A stretch of DNA of 64,000 nt from Yamagishiella unicocca (lineage: Eukaryota; Chlorophyta; Chlorophyceae; Chlamydomonadales; Volvocaceae): positions 2,316,001 through 2,380,000 of the forward strand of contig BDSL01000002.1 in assembly GCA_003116995.1 (NCBI GenBank), written 5' to 3'. The notes beneath the pieces were generated by a model that was not told the DNA's origin, made no database searches, and saw only the letters and a program-made list of their open reading frames with translations. Shown here piece after piece: positions 35,201 to 45,797 of the stretch (position 1 is the first letter of the stretch; each line of letters opens with the position of its first letter). A program made the position numbers and the translations under genes.

Positions 35201-35903
35201 AGTTACGAAACGTTTCACATGCCAAATTGTATGAGCGACCTGCGGCGCTCCCGGCACGAGTCCCAAAGTACTGCAGGGTTTTGCACGCCCTGGATGCCCT
35301 GGGCACTCAGCAGTGCTGTTCCTTGCTCCTAGCACAGCAATGCCCCCAGCAAAACAGGCCCATCTGTCAGATCTCTATATCGAATGGTTCTCGATTAATA
35401 AGTCTCTCCTGGACGGGGCAACATAGTGTGGGCTTGAGGGCCCCCCGAAAAACCGTCCGTGCTTTCCCCTGTCGCAGCATTTCCCCCAAATGCATTTTCC
35501 ATTGAATACTCCAGGATTTGATGTGTTGGAGGAGTATTGTTGGCATGGAATATGCGTGCAATGCTAAGCTGACATGAACTCCGCGCGCAATCATGCATTT
35601 ACGTCTACACGACGTACGGCGCCGCAGCGGAGAAGGTGTTAATTTGGCTCACGCTCAAAACATATTAACTAGTGGGAGCATAATCATTATATAGGAAAGG
35701 GACAGACGCCGGAGAGGTTGGGACTGCTAGACACGCGAAACTGCATTACGATCTTTTATACGCGAAATTGCAGCAGACCGCCCACGGCCTAGGATCTTTG
35801 GGGTAAATTGGGTAACAACGTAGAGGGCAGGAGATAGGATTTGCATTTAACTTGACCCCGTCGACGCTAGCGTCTTTCCCTCTTAACGCTAACGCCACTT
35901 ACA
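32262..35903. other. Intergenic, no gene recognised
   Basis: About 3.6 kb of lower-GC sequence. A plus-strand frame at 32613-33002 looks mildly protein-like but has no partner exon or known domain. The right end must hold the promoter and 5' UTR of the STRAP gene. I see no repeats or transposon ends here. Confidence 0.45.
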
Positions 35904-37906
35904 ATGTCAAAGCGCGTGCCGATCGTTTGCCACGGCCATACGAGGCCAATTGTAGAGATCAATTACAGCCAGAGCACACCCGAGGGTTATTTTCTGGCCT
36001 CAGCTTCAAAAGATGGGAAGCCAATGCTGCGACACGGCGAGAATGGCGACTGGTATGGAACATTTGAAGGCCACAAGGTGCGTATTGGTGTGTTCTACTT
36101 GTGTCTGGGTTCAGGGACTCTGCGACTGGACACCTGTGCGGCGGTTCAGTTAGCTTTGAAGCAAGCACCGACACGACCTTCACACGCCGCGCAGGGTGCT
36201 GTCTGGGCGTGCGTCTTGGACACACCAGCCCTTAAGTGTGCGACGGGCTCGGCGGACTTCACTGCAAGAATCTGGGACGCGTGCGGCGGCTCACAGCTGC
36301 ATGCATTCCAGCATAACCACATCGTTCGCTGCGTCAATTTTTCCTACAACGGTCCTAATAAGCTTGTGACGGGAGGTGCGGCAAGGGAACCTATGGGTCA
36401 CTGCTGGAGATCTTCCACGTCATCCGTCGCTTTCGGCTTGCCTGAGCTACTTTTTGCTACACAGGGATGGAAAAAATCATACGCGTGTATGATCTGGAAA
36501 AGCCAGACGCGGAGCCGCTCAAACTTCCGGCGGGCCCAGCTGGGATCCGCTCCGTCAACTTCATCCAAAATGATAACCTTATTATTAGCAGCTATACTGA
36601 CAAGCCAGCCATCGGGTGCGTGTGTTGAAAGCATCTGGGAGAAGCCCTATTTGACCAGTTGCCAGGCCCGGTGTTCAACGCACTCACCGCTTGGCCCCTA
36701 ATGCGGACCATCACAGGGTGTACGACATTCGCTCGCTGCAGCTGGTGCAGACAATCGAGACGGCGTCATCTGTGACCTCAATTGAGGTACGGTAGGCGCG
36801 CGGCGTGCGGGTTGAATGTTGGGAACACGCGGTACCAGCCCCTGCGCTGGTTGCGAGCAGAGGGTTGCAGCTTTCAAACAGCGTTGGGTCAGAGGTCACA
36901 GTATGGTACTGTCGTAAGGCTTACCCCCTAGCCCTTCCCCTGCAACGCGAATGCCAGGTTTCTTTTGACCAGCAGCACGTTACGACGGCGGAGGGCACGC
37001 ACGTGCGCTTCTTCGACGCAGCCTCGCTGCAGCAGGTGAAGCAGCATAAAATGACGGCGCCGGCCGAGTCCGCGAGCTACTGCGCCGCGAAGCGGAAATT
37101 CGTGGCGGGCGGCGAGGATATGTGGGTGCACCTGTACGATTATGACACTGGCCAGGTGGGTGGCGGAGTGGGTGGGTACTGAGGAGGCCCGGTGATAAGT
37201 GCGGAGTGGCGGTTGGCTGCTTGGCAAGGGCGAATCTACCGTGCGCCTTTTCGCTCGTGGTTTTGAGGCGCCTAAATTGGGCTCCCGAGTGGACCCGGTG
37301 ATGGTGGATGGTCTTGCTCGCGTTTTTGTTTCGCCAGCACAGCAGTCTTGGTGTCAGGACTTCGCCGACAAGGACCCAGAGAATAGAAGTACAAACACAG
37401 CGTGACTCGGTTGGCCGCCCGGCGGGTTTTAGTTGCAAGCACCACGCCCACGGCACGGCGTGTGCGCGTTCTACGACATCTTAAGGACGCAGCCGGTTGC
37501 AAAACGCCGGCGCCTCGCGGGTCACTGCACCACACAACAGCGGGTCGTAACGCTTGGGTCGTCGTCCACTCGATCCCGTGTTCCCATCGTTGTCGTGCAA
37601 CCAGTGGTGCGCGACCGGATTGGGGTACCTGGCGGCATCCCCAGCTCATATTCGGAGCGCAACAACGCCGGATCCCCACGGCTTTGCACGTTTACCGCCA
37701 GTCCACTGCGACCGCGGCGTGGCTTGTGATTTGCATCAGCTGCTCCGACTTTGCGCGCGCAGGAGCTGGAGTGCAACAAGGGCCACCACGGGCCTGTGCA
37801 TACCATCCGCTGGGCGCCAACCTACGACGCTTACGCGAGCGGGTCTGAGGACGGCACGATAAGGATTTGGTTCCCAGACAGCTCGGAGCCAGCGGCGGCG
37901 CCTTGA
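35904..37906 (+). CDS. STRAP: STRAP/UNRIP-type WD40 protein
   Basis: Six exons: 35904-36077, 36195-36375, 36465-36615, 36717-36786, 36958-37155 and 37763-37906, giving 305 residues. All borders are GT/AG with phases 0, 1, 2, 0 and 0. The protein begins with [31 protein letters not shown] and [17 protein letters not shown], which match STRAP closely. Later WD blades include [46 protein letters not shown] and [18 protein letters not shown] (serine-threonine kinase receptor-associated protein, also called UNRIP) is a seven-bladed WD propeller. In animals it associates with the SMN complex and with mRNA-binding regulators. In an alga an RNP-assembly or mRNA role is the more likely inference. It is somewhat shorter than the human protein, mainly at the C-terminus. 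Confidence 0.95.
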
Positions 37907-38359
37907 GCTGCTGATCAATTAGGTGTCAGAAATTTGGCGCTTCAGCCGCCTGACGCACATTCTTCCCTTCCTCACCATACGCGGCGGCCTCAGACTTCTG
38001 CCAAAAGGCAGGCAGGGTGCTTTGTGTTGGAGTGCGAGCGGTTGCTTTTGTGGTGGGTGGACGCCCTACCTGAGCCGAGGCTGTGCGCTTGCGGCGTGCT
38101 TTCGGGGACGGGTTGATGGGTTATGGAGGGAACTGGAGGGGAGGCAGAGAGAGGCGGCCGCTGCCAAGCTTTTACTTGTGGGCGGAACGTGTGTACGAAG
38201 ATTATAGTGCATTCGGCCTGCCGGCAGGTATTAACGAAGGCGGCGACGTTTTATACGGCTCCGGTATGTCTAGTAGGTGGGCTGTGACCACGGGCGCAAT
38301 GGCACGTGACACATGGCAGCTGGTGGTGGGTTTAGCACATCCTCGCTTTTTGATTCGGA

Positions 38360-38364
38360 TGTAA
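38360..38364 (+). terminator. Candidate TGTAA polyadenylation signal for the STRAP gene
   Basis: This is the first TGTAA I see downstream of the STRAP stop codon, about 450 nt away, a normal volvocine 3' UTR length. Support is positional only. Confidence 0.3.
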
Positions 38365-38385
38365 GTGGTCCTGTGCGAACGCAGA

Positions 38386-38443
38386 GCACAGCGGGGGCGG
38401 GGAGAGGCGTAGGTGCACAGCGGGGGCGGGGAGAGGCGTAGGT
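38386..38443. repeat. 29-bp tandem duplication
   Basis: Two perfect adjacent copies start with GCACAGCGGGGGCGGGG and lie about 480 bp downstream of the STRAP stop codon, near its candidate poly(A) signal. Confidence 0.9.
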
Positions 38444-40901
38444 AAGGTCGCGGAGGCGAGCGGCGCCGAAGAGTGCAGGCGCGCCTGTGTTGGGGACTGG
38501 GTGTATGCCGCCGCACTGCTTTCTCGTCGCCGGCCCTAGGTCTGGCCAAGGCAGCGTTATAAGGCAGGACAGCCTGTAGTTTTGAGCCGGCTCCTTGCTT
38601 CGTTGCTCCCGGCGTCAATTATAGGTAGTAGGTCCAGTAGGGGGCCATTTGCGCTTGTGCTATCTATGTGCTGGCGGCAGCACGGGTTGCAGCGGCTGCG
38701 GCTAGCCAAGGGGCATCGCTAGCGGCAGCATGTGGCGCTGGTAGTGAGCTGTCACCAGGCTACGCTGCCTGCGGTGGCTCCGTTCGGCGCTTACGAGTGG
38801 CTGAGGGGGCAACACCGTGCTGGGGGACGTCATCGCGCGCGCTGCTCTCTATATGGGAGTGCTGCTGGCTGCCAGCGCAGCCCTTGCGCAAGCGCCGCAG
38901 GCCGGGGCGGGGGCACAGCTCGTCCGCTCGTGCCCGCAGCAAATGAGGAGTCGAGAAGGTTACGCGGCCCTTCCATACCCCGCAGCAAGTGCGTGAGCAG
39001 CTTCTGTAGGCCGCAGCGGGGGGAGGCAGGTATACGAATTGGAGGACGAGGAGGCGCGGTATGTCCCCAGAAGACGCAAGCCGCGTGGCGCCTACTGGGC
39101 TGGGATAAAGTCAGTAGAGAACCCCTGCGCGTGACGTGGTGTTGGGATGAGGCCAGCAGTGGGTTTATGGTGCGGTGTTGGGTGGGAAGGCGCCTGTCCT
39201 GCGGCCACCGTCCATTAGTCACGTGAGTGGCAGCGACAGCGACGCGCGCCACTCGAGGCACCCCCTCCCGATCTGGGTCGGGCTCGCGAGGGGAAGATGG
39301 GCGGGAGCTGAGGGTCTTTGCTTGGGTCGGCTTGGATGAGGTCGCGTCCAATGGCGGCGGGGTCGTCCGGCGCGTGTGCATTCGATTTGGGGCTCCGCTT
39401 CGCTTCCGGTCCAGCCTCAGGGGCGCCACGCGGCGGAGCCCGTGAAATGCTCTTTGACGGACCTGATAGGAGGCGCATGCCGGCGTGCTAAGTGCATGCA
39501 GCCTGCCTGTAGGGCCTTGCAAGCAGCACGGCGGGGTACAGGGTACGGCTTTGAGCTGTCGATGGATTGATAGCTTTCTCCATGCGCGTTATATGGTATG
39601 TGTGCGGTATATGGTGTGTGTGGACGAAGGCATCATCCGGGTGTCTCGTGTTCATCATTCGCAGGCCTGTCATTTCGCGTTTGGATGCGTCCGTCTGATG
39701 GAATCTATAGTTTAAATCCCTGGCGTCCTGTCTTGGGTTAGTCCAGTCCCGCTGCACATTTATCTCGCTGTTAATCAGAATGCACCTTCAGCCCTAGATC
39801 CTCGCTGGGAACAAGTAGGATTGAGTAGTCGGCCACCAGATATGCGCCTGAACGTCATGTCGTGGATTGCGTCTTTGTTGCTGCTGCATGAACGCCGCCG
39901 TATATCCATTACCTATTCTGACGCCTGCCCCAACCAGAAAACGAATAGGATCGAATACCCCTAGCTTGTGAGCCACGACTCCTGCGAGGTAAGACGCGCT
40001 GGCAACACGTGTGGGCTACATGTCACGGCCCCAGCCACCCAGCACTCGACGCCGCAGCAGCTGAAAGGTACCGCAAGCCAGGCCGACAGCGCTGAAGAAG
40101 TGGCGCCCAACAATCTCAACGCAACCAGGCACCAACGACTCCCCGCGACAACCACGCTTCCTCATACATCCCAGCGCAGCGTGCGACTAGCCCTCCTCAT
40201 GCCAGTTCGGTCGCTGCTTTCGTTAGTGCCCTGATGCCTGCCGGACCTGCCAGTGGGTGGGGATGTCGACCCCTTCAGCCTGCACCTGCTCTGACACCAA
40301 TCCATTGGACAATGACGGCGGCCTCAATGCAAGTCTTGCGCGAGACTCGCCAGCGCCAGAACACGACGTGCGCATGCAAGACTAGCCAGTGACTGGCTAG
40401 CTCGGCCCTGCCTCGCGGCGATGGCCCTGCCTCGCGGCGATGGCCATCGCCTCTGGCAACCTGGCGCCCCTTCGCACCCGCAGCGTATCACTAAACCGCT
40501 GCGCCCGGTTCTCCTGCAGGCCTGTGTGCCTGAACCTCAACGACCTAGACATTTCTTCGTTCTCGCCCCACCCCCACAAGTCACAGCACATTCGCAAACC
40601 TGCGGCTCGCTGATAGGTAACCTCTTAACCTGCAGCCTCGAACGACCCCGTCGCCTCCTCCGTGGTGCTCCCCCGGGCATCGGCAGCTGCAGCCACTGCC
40701 GCGGGGGGCTTCCAGAACCAAGGCGGACACCTAGATCCAATCTCAGCGTGGGAAAATTGCAGGACGCCCAGGTTTGTTTGAGGAGTCTCAGGGCTAGTTT
40801 TGATAACGGCGTCCGGCAACGTGTGCCCTGCACCTCGCCAATCACCTCACCCCTCAGGCCCTAGCCAGCCCAGGCCCAGCCTGTCCGGAAAACCAACGCG
40901 C

Positions 40902-43900
40902 TTAGAAGTGCACAGTCGTCATCTTTCCAGCACCCATCTCGTACACCATATCCACCGCCTCGCTGAGCGCCACCTGGCCGAAGCGAGTGATGTAGTTGGA
41001 GTTCAGTTTGAGCTCTTTCGGAGCGCCCTCGGGGTTGGCCTTGAGCGCCTGGTCCAGGAATTGGAGCGGAAGCGAAGGGGAGGGATGGGGAGGGTTTGAG
41101 TGTCCCGTTCCGGTTGCGGCATCCTGGCAGGTGTGTAGTAACTGCCGAGGGAAGATAGGAAATTGGGGTTGCCTGTGTGCTATGCGCGACGAGGGCGAGT
41201 AAATGATGTGAGCACGTACTCAACAACATACGCGCGCGCCGCGGCGTCGACCCCACCCGGCCCATGGGACCTGCTCCCGCCGCCTGCTTGTTCCCCGTCC
41301 CAGCCCACCTGCGCGAGGGCACATGCCCCGTCGTCCTTGATCTCGTTGTAACCCAAGTCAAGATCCGCCAGCTTGCTGTTCTCAGCGGCCTACAGGGGAC
41401 GGTGAGGTGAAAGACTTGTCGAACAAGCACGCAACGAGAAACAAATGCGCGCATGGCAGAGGTCTCAAGGTAGAAATGAGAAGGGCCGACCGGGCCGACC
41501 CTCGCATTTCCGTCGACGTCACTCAAAAGAGTTTTGGACATCGCGCACGGCTCCACGCGAAGCTGGACGAAGGTGCGCAAGTCGTACGTCGGCGGGTCGT
41601 ACAAATTACCACCCACCTTGAGGCCCCGCGACAGCAGAATGGCTCCGTCGTTGCCGAGGCTGTTTCCCCGCAGGTCCAGCTGTGAGAGGGTGCTGTTGAG
41701 AAGCAGCAGGTCAGACAGCGCGCGGGCGCCGTCGCCGCCCGACACCTTGCACCAGCCCATCCTGAGCGTCGAGAGCTGCGGCAGCCGGGAGCGAGGTCGT
41801 TGGGGCATGAGGGCAGCAGGGACGATGTATTGACAGCGGAGCTAGGGGACGAACAGTGTTGTGTTGCATCCACACCTTCAGGCACCTTCAGGCAGGGAAT
41901 TGGGGGCTGAAAACATGCTTCCTGTACCATGACAACGCCTCTTTCTCCCAACCCCGCCACCAGCACACACTTTAGGCAGGCTGAACTTGGCCAGGTCAGT
42001 GACCGTCTTTGTGCCCTCAGGGCCCAGCGGGTTGTAGCCGAGCTCCAAGGAGCGTAGCGACCCATGGTTCCGTAGCGCGTCCGCGAGCGCCGCCACCCCC
42101 TGGGGGCCAATGTTGTTGCCGCCCAGGTCCAGCACCGTAAGGCCCTTGTTGTCAGCAATGGCGTGCGCCATCTGCGGGTAGAGGCGAGGTACCCATTGAA
42201 GAGTTACACGATACCGTCGCTGAAGGACGGGCTCGGGGTGACAACAGCGCCGTTTGGTTGATCGTTGCTGCAATGACACGGCAGCTGTCACAAGGCTCAA
42301 AAATGAAGATCCAGCCTTCAGGCCCCACCTTCGCAACCCCACCGTCACCGATATCGTTCATATACAGGTTGAGCTCCTTGAGCGACCGCTTGAGGCTGAG
42401 CAGCCGAGTCAGCACCGCCGCCCCCGCCTCGGTAAGGCTGTTGTTGCCCAAGTCCAGGACCGTGACGTCGCCGTGCCGCGACTGGGAGCGGCCAGGGGAC
42501 AGGCTTGCTGGTTATCGCGGTTATCACAAGATGGGAGCCAGGGTGGCGAAGATATGGGTTCGACGATGGCAGGTTCGGGAGGGAAGGGAAGGGAAGCTAT
42601 GGATGTGCGGACATGGCTAGTGAGTTATCTTTGCATACCCCCCTCTCCCACGGCGGCTCGGACGACCTGACCCACTGGCAACAACCCAGATCCCCCGCTT
42701 TGTCGTGTCCATGGGTTTCCTCGCTCAATCGCTCGGTGGTCCTTTCGGTCCTTTCAATTTCGCCGCGCGAACCGAACCACGTGGCCGTCACCTCGGGAGT
42801 TTTCACCGTGCCCCGCCCCGCCCCCGCCTCCACAAGGACGCACATGGGCGCTCACCATGAGTGCCTCGCAGATGGCCGTCACGCCCGCATCGCCCATCTC
42901 ATTACCCTTGAGATGAAGCTCCTTGATGCTGCCGTTAGAGCGCAGCGCGTCGGCCAGCGCCAGCGCGCCCGCCTCACCCAGGTAGTTGTCCGTCAGCACC
43001 AGCACCTAACCGAACCAACGGTTGGGTCAGCGGTTGGGAATTTGCGCGCGGCGTTGGGTTAGGACTGGGGCGTCTGATGACAGGAGAGCAGGAGATGGTG
43101 CCGTGCCGCTCCGAAACCCGCACCTCGAGCGTGGTGTTGGTACCGAGTGCCGCCGCCAGCGCCGCCGCGCCGTCCTTGTCAATGGCATTGCCGCTGAGGT
43201 CTAGTCGCTGCAGCCGCGTGTTTAGCTTGATGGCCTCGGCCAGAGCCGCGGCGCCTGAGTCGCCAATGCCGTTCTGACCCAGGTCGAGTGTGGAGAGCTG
43301 GGGGTGGCCTGCAGGGGGTGGCATTCAGGGTTCTGGGAGGTTGATGATGGTGATGTTGATGTTGAGGAGGCTGGTGGCAATGAGGAGGAAGAGCAGGAGC
43401 GGGAGCAGGAGGAGGAGGAGCGGGAGCAGGAGGAGGGGGAGCGGGAGCAGGAGGAGGGGGAGCGAGAGCAGGAGGAGGGGGAGGAGCAGGAGCAGGAGCT
43501 TGTGGAGGCCTCGGTATGGGGAAGTGGAGGAAATGGGCGGCGGAGGAAGGGGACCGGCTGGGGGTGAGCTGGTGGTGAGCCCGCACCGCACCGACCTGCG
43601 AGCGCCTTGGCTAGCTGTTCCGCGCCTCCGTCCCCCAAGCTATTGGTGTTGAGCACCAGGGTGGACAGCATCGCACTGGGCAGCACTTGAACCAGCGCCG
43701 CAGTGCCGAGACCGCCGCCGATTCCGTTTTTGGATAGGTCCAGCGCCCGGCAGGTCGTGTTGAAGGCCAACGCCTCCACCACGTACGCCGTGCCCTCGTC
43801 ACCCAGGTTCTGGTGAGGGCGAGAGGAGTGCGGGGTCGGGGAGCGGTGGGGTGCGGCGCAGTGAAGTGATGTGGGTTGTCGTGCTGGGGCCGGGTGGGGC

Positions 43901-45564
43901 GGAGGAGAGTGAGGGCGTGTGACGAGACGTGCGTACGGCAGATAGCGGAGAGGGAGGAATACCAGTATCGGTACTGGTAATGTGCGAGCTTGAGGGCCTT
44001 CGTGAGGATCTTTGCAGATGGGGTTAGTTTGTGAAATGGGTCAAGGCCGTTAAGTTTGCGTCAAGCTCGGAAATCCCGCTCCGCCGCTGCTGGCCCACCC
44101 ACCCATCCACCGACCCAACCCAAGTACCCGACCCAGCCCACCGCACAAGAAGGACCTCTCCCAACCTCATGCTTCCACCCTCGCCTCCCTGGCCTGGCAA
44201 CCGCCCCGAACCCAGCCTCATCCCCGCCCACCGCACAAGGAGGACCTCTCCCAACCTCATACCTCCACCCTCGCCTCCCTGGCCTGGCAACCGCCCCGAA
44301 CCCAGCCTCATCCCCGCCCCCGCTGCCCCCGCCCCCGTCCCCGCCCCCGCCCTCGCCCCCGCTGCCCCCGCCCCCGTCCCCGCCCCCGCCCCCCGCCCCC
44401 GTCCCGCTCCCGTCCCCGCTCCCGTCCCCGCTCCCGTCCCCGCCCCCGCCCTCGCCCCCGCTGCCCCCGCCCCCGTCCCCGCCCCGGGCGCCGCACCTTG
44501 GCCGACAGGTCCACCGACGGCTGCGTCCGCAGCTGTTCGCACATCTCGTTGAGTCGCCCCTGAGCGTCCTTCTGGAGACGCTTCTGCTGGATGCCCTGCG
44601 TGAGGCCCCAGAGCAAGGGACGGGGGCGGACGCAGAGAGGGCGTCGTACCACAAAGTGACGGGTACCGTACATCGTACCATCCTCGTACCGCCATGTTGC
44701 GCGCGGAGCGGTGCAGCTGCAACGTGTGGGCGCGGTGCCCGCGTGGAAGGTCCAACGCAATTGAGAGGGTGCGGTGTGGGCGCAGAGCCGGAGGATTGTG
44801 GCCAGGTGAGTACAGGTGGGTGACGGTGTTTGAGGGTCAGCGTAAGGTTGAGGTGGGGTGCGAGGGAGTACGCTGCCCGGGGGGGTGTGCCGAGGCGCGG
44901 CGGGGATGGTGTCTTCGTAGGGGTAGCGGGGGTTAGGAGGAAGGGAATGAGGGGCCGGAGTGCAGGAGACGACGACTCCAGCTACGCAACGAGCCGGAAC
45001 GTATGCGAAGGGCAGAAAATGGACGGCATGGCGATCGGCCGCGTGGGCACGCATAAGGTCAAGCTGCAGGCAAACCCGGTAGATGACGTAACCTGGCACG
45101 CGCACCTGCGCAACCGTTTGCGGCAGAGCCTCGACAGCGGATTTCGCTTGTGATCCAACGCTGGCGAAAAATTTATTATATAGGACAGCCAGGACGCCGA
45201 GGCCCGCGACGGCAGCCACGGCTACCGCCATCGGTGGCACTCCGCCGTCGCTGCTGGAAGCCGCCGGTGCGGGGCTTGGTGGGGCCTCTACCACTTGCGT
45301 GGTCCTACGCCGAGCCCTGCTCCGCGCGTCTTGGGCGCTACCGTCACCGCCTGCTGCAATTGTCCTTGTGGCTTCCGAGACTGCGCCCTGACCGCCGCTT
45401 GCATCCCCTGCCGCTTTTGCAATCACAGAGAACGTACAAATTCCTACATTGTGTGGTAGCGTTGGCGCCAACCGAAGCTGTGGTCGGTGCGTGGAAGTGT
45501 TTCGCGACGAGGCGGCGAAAGACGACGCCGATGGCCGTAAAGCCCGACCATTACAATTCATCAT
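40902..45564 (-). CDS. Ribonuclease-inhibitor-type leucine-rich-repeat protein with N-terminal targeting region and membrane helix
   Basis: Ten exons: 45564-45106, 44595-44497, 43809-43596, 43308-43124, 43005-42856, 42481-42329, 42171-41971, 41775-41617, 41389-41309 and 41048-40902, giving 615 residues. All borders are GT/AG and phase-consistent; only the third exon ends in phase 1. The first ~50 residues are Ser/Ala/Arg-rich with few acidic residues, like a transit peptide. Residues about 111-129 (MAVAVAAVAGLGVLAVLYN) form one hydrophobic helix. From about residue 187 the protein is a run of 28-residue RI-like LRRs, for example LSTLDLGQNGIGDSGAAALA, LQRLDLSGNAIDKDGAAALA and LTVLDLGGNNIGPQGVAALA. 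LRRs occupy nearly every exon and most exons keep phase 0, suggesting growth by exon duplication. RI-type LRRs bind protein partners. No NACHT or kinase domain is present, so a membrane-anchored scaffold, perhaps on an organelle envelope, is inferred. Confidence 0.93.
43375..43500. repeat. Purine-rich GGAGCAGGAGGAG repeat in an intron
   Basis: Imperfect tandem units of GGAGCAGGAGGAGGGGGAGC-type sequence fill much of the intron 43595-43309 of the LRR gene. It would read as Ser/Cys/Arg-rich nonsense on the coding strand, so it is intronic. Confidence 0.85.
44136..44315. repeat. Two tandem copies of a 90-bp unit
   Basis: The copies differ at only a few positions and lie in the intron 44496-43810 of the LRR gene. 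A simple C-rich run directly follows. Confidence 0.9.
44315..44490. repeat. C-rich simple repeat (CCCCGCCCCCGTCC type)
   Basis: Degenerate 6- to 12-bp units of C-rich sequence end a few bases before the 5' splice site of the LRR gene's second exon. It is open in several frames on both strands and produces spurious Pro- or Gly-rich reading frames. Confidence 0.9.
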
Positions 45565-45751
45565 TACGGAGCCAACTGAACACCTAAGGAGCTATCCTTA
45601 TGGACGAGGACACGGAATAGAATATCGTGTATCGAATGGCTGCAGACGATCGTTGGAGAAGTGAGTAGATCGATGTTATGTTGTCAAATGCAATAAGCGA
45701 TAATAACTATTAGAATATGTGAAACGTGTACGAACGCTTGTCGGATACATC

Positions 45752-45756
45752 TTACA
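45752..45756 (-). terminator. Candidate TGTAA polyadenylation signal
   Basis: Minus-strand TGTAA lies about 42 nt after the methyltransferase stop codon. The spacing is short for a volvocine 3' UTR, so this is a weak call. Confidence 0.3.
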
Positions 45757-45797
45757 TGGTTGTCTTCGGAACCGCCCGCCCCGCCCCCCCCCCCCGG

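Larger units (their letters stand above)
37907..40901. other. Intergenic, no gene recognised
   Basis: About 3 kb between convergent genes. It holds a perfect 29-bp tandem duplication at 38386-38443 and a perfect 19-bp duplication near 40408-40446. A TGTAA at 38360-38364 could serve the STRAP transcript. Reading frames here show no recognisable protein. Confidence 0.45.

Noticed and set aside
44308..44500. Possible continuation of the LRR protein's second exon into Gly/Arg-rich sequence
   Set aside because: A good donor (GCCAAG|GTGCGG) ends the exon before the C-rich simple repeat, and joining to the next exon keeps phase and LRR spacing.
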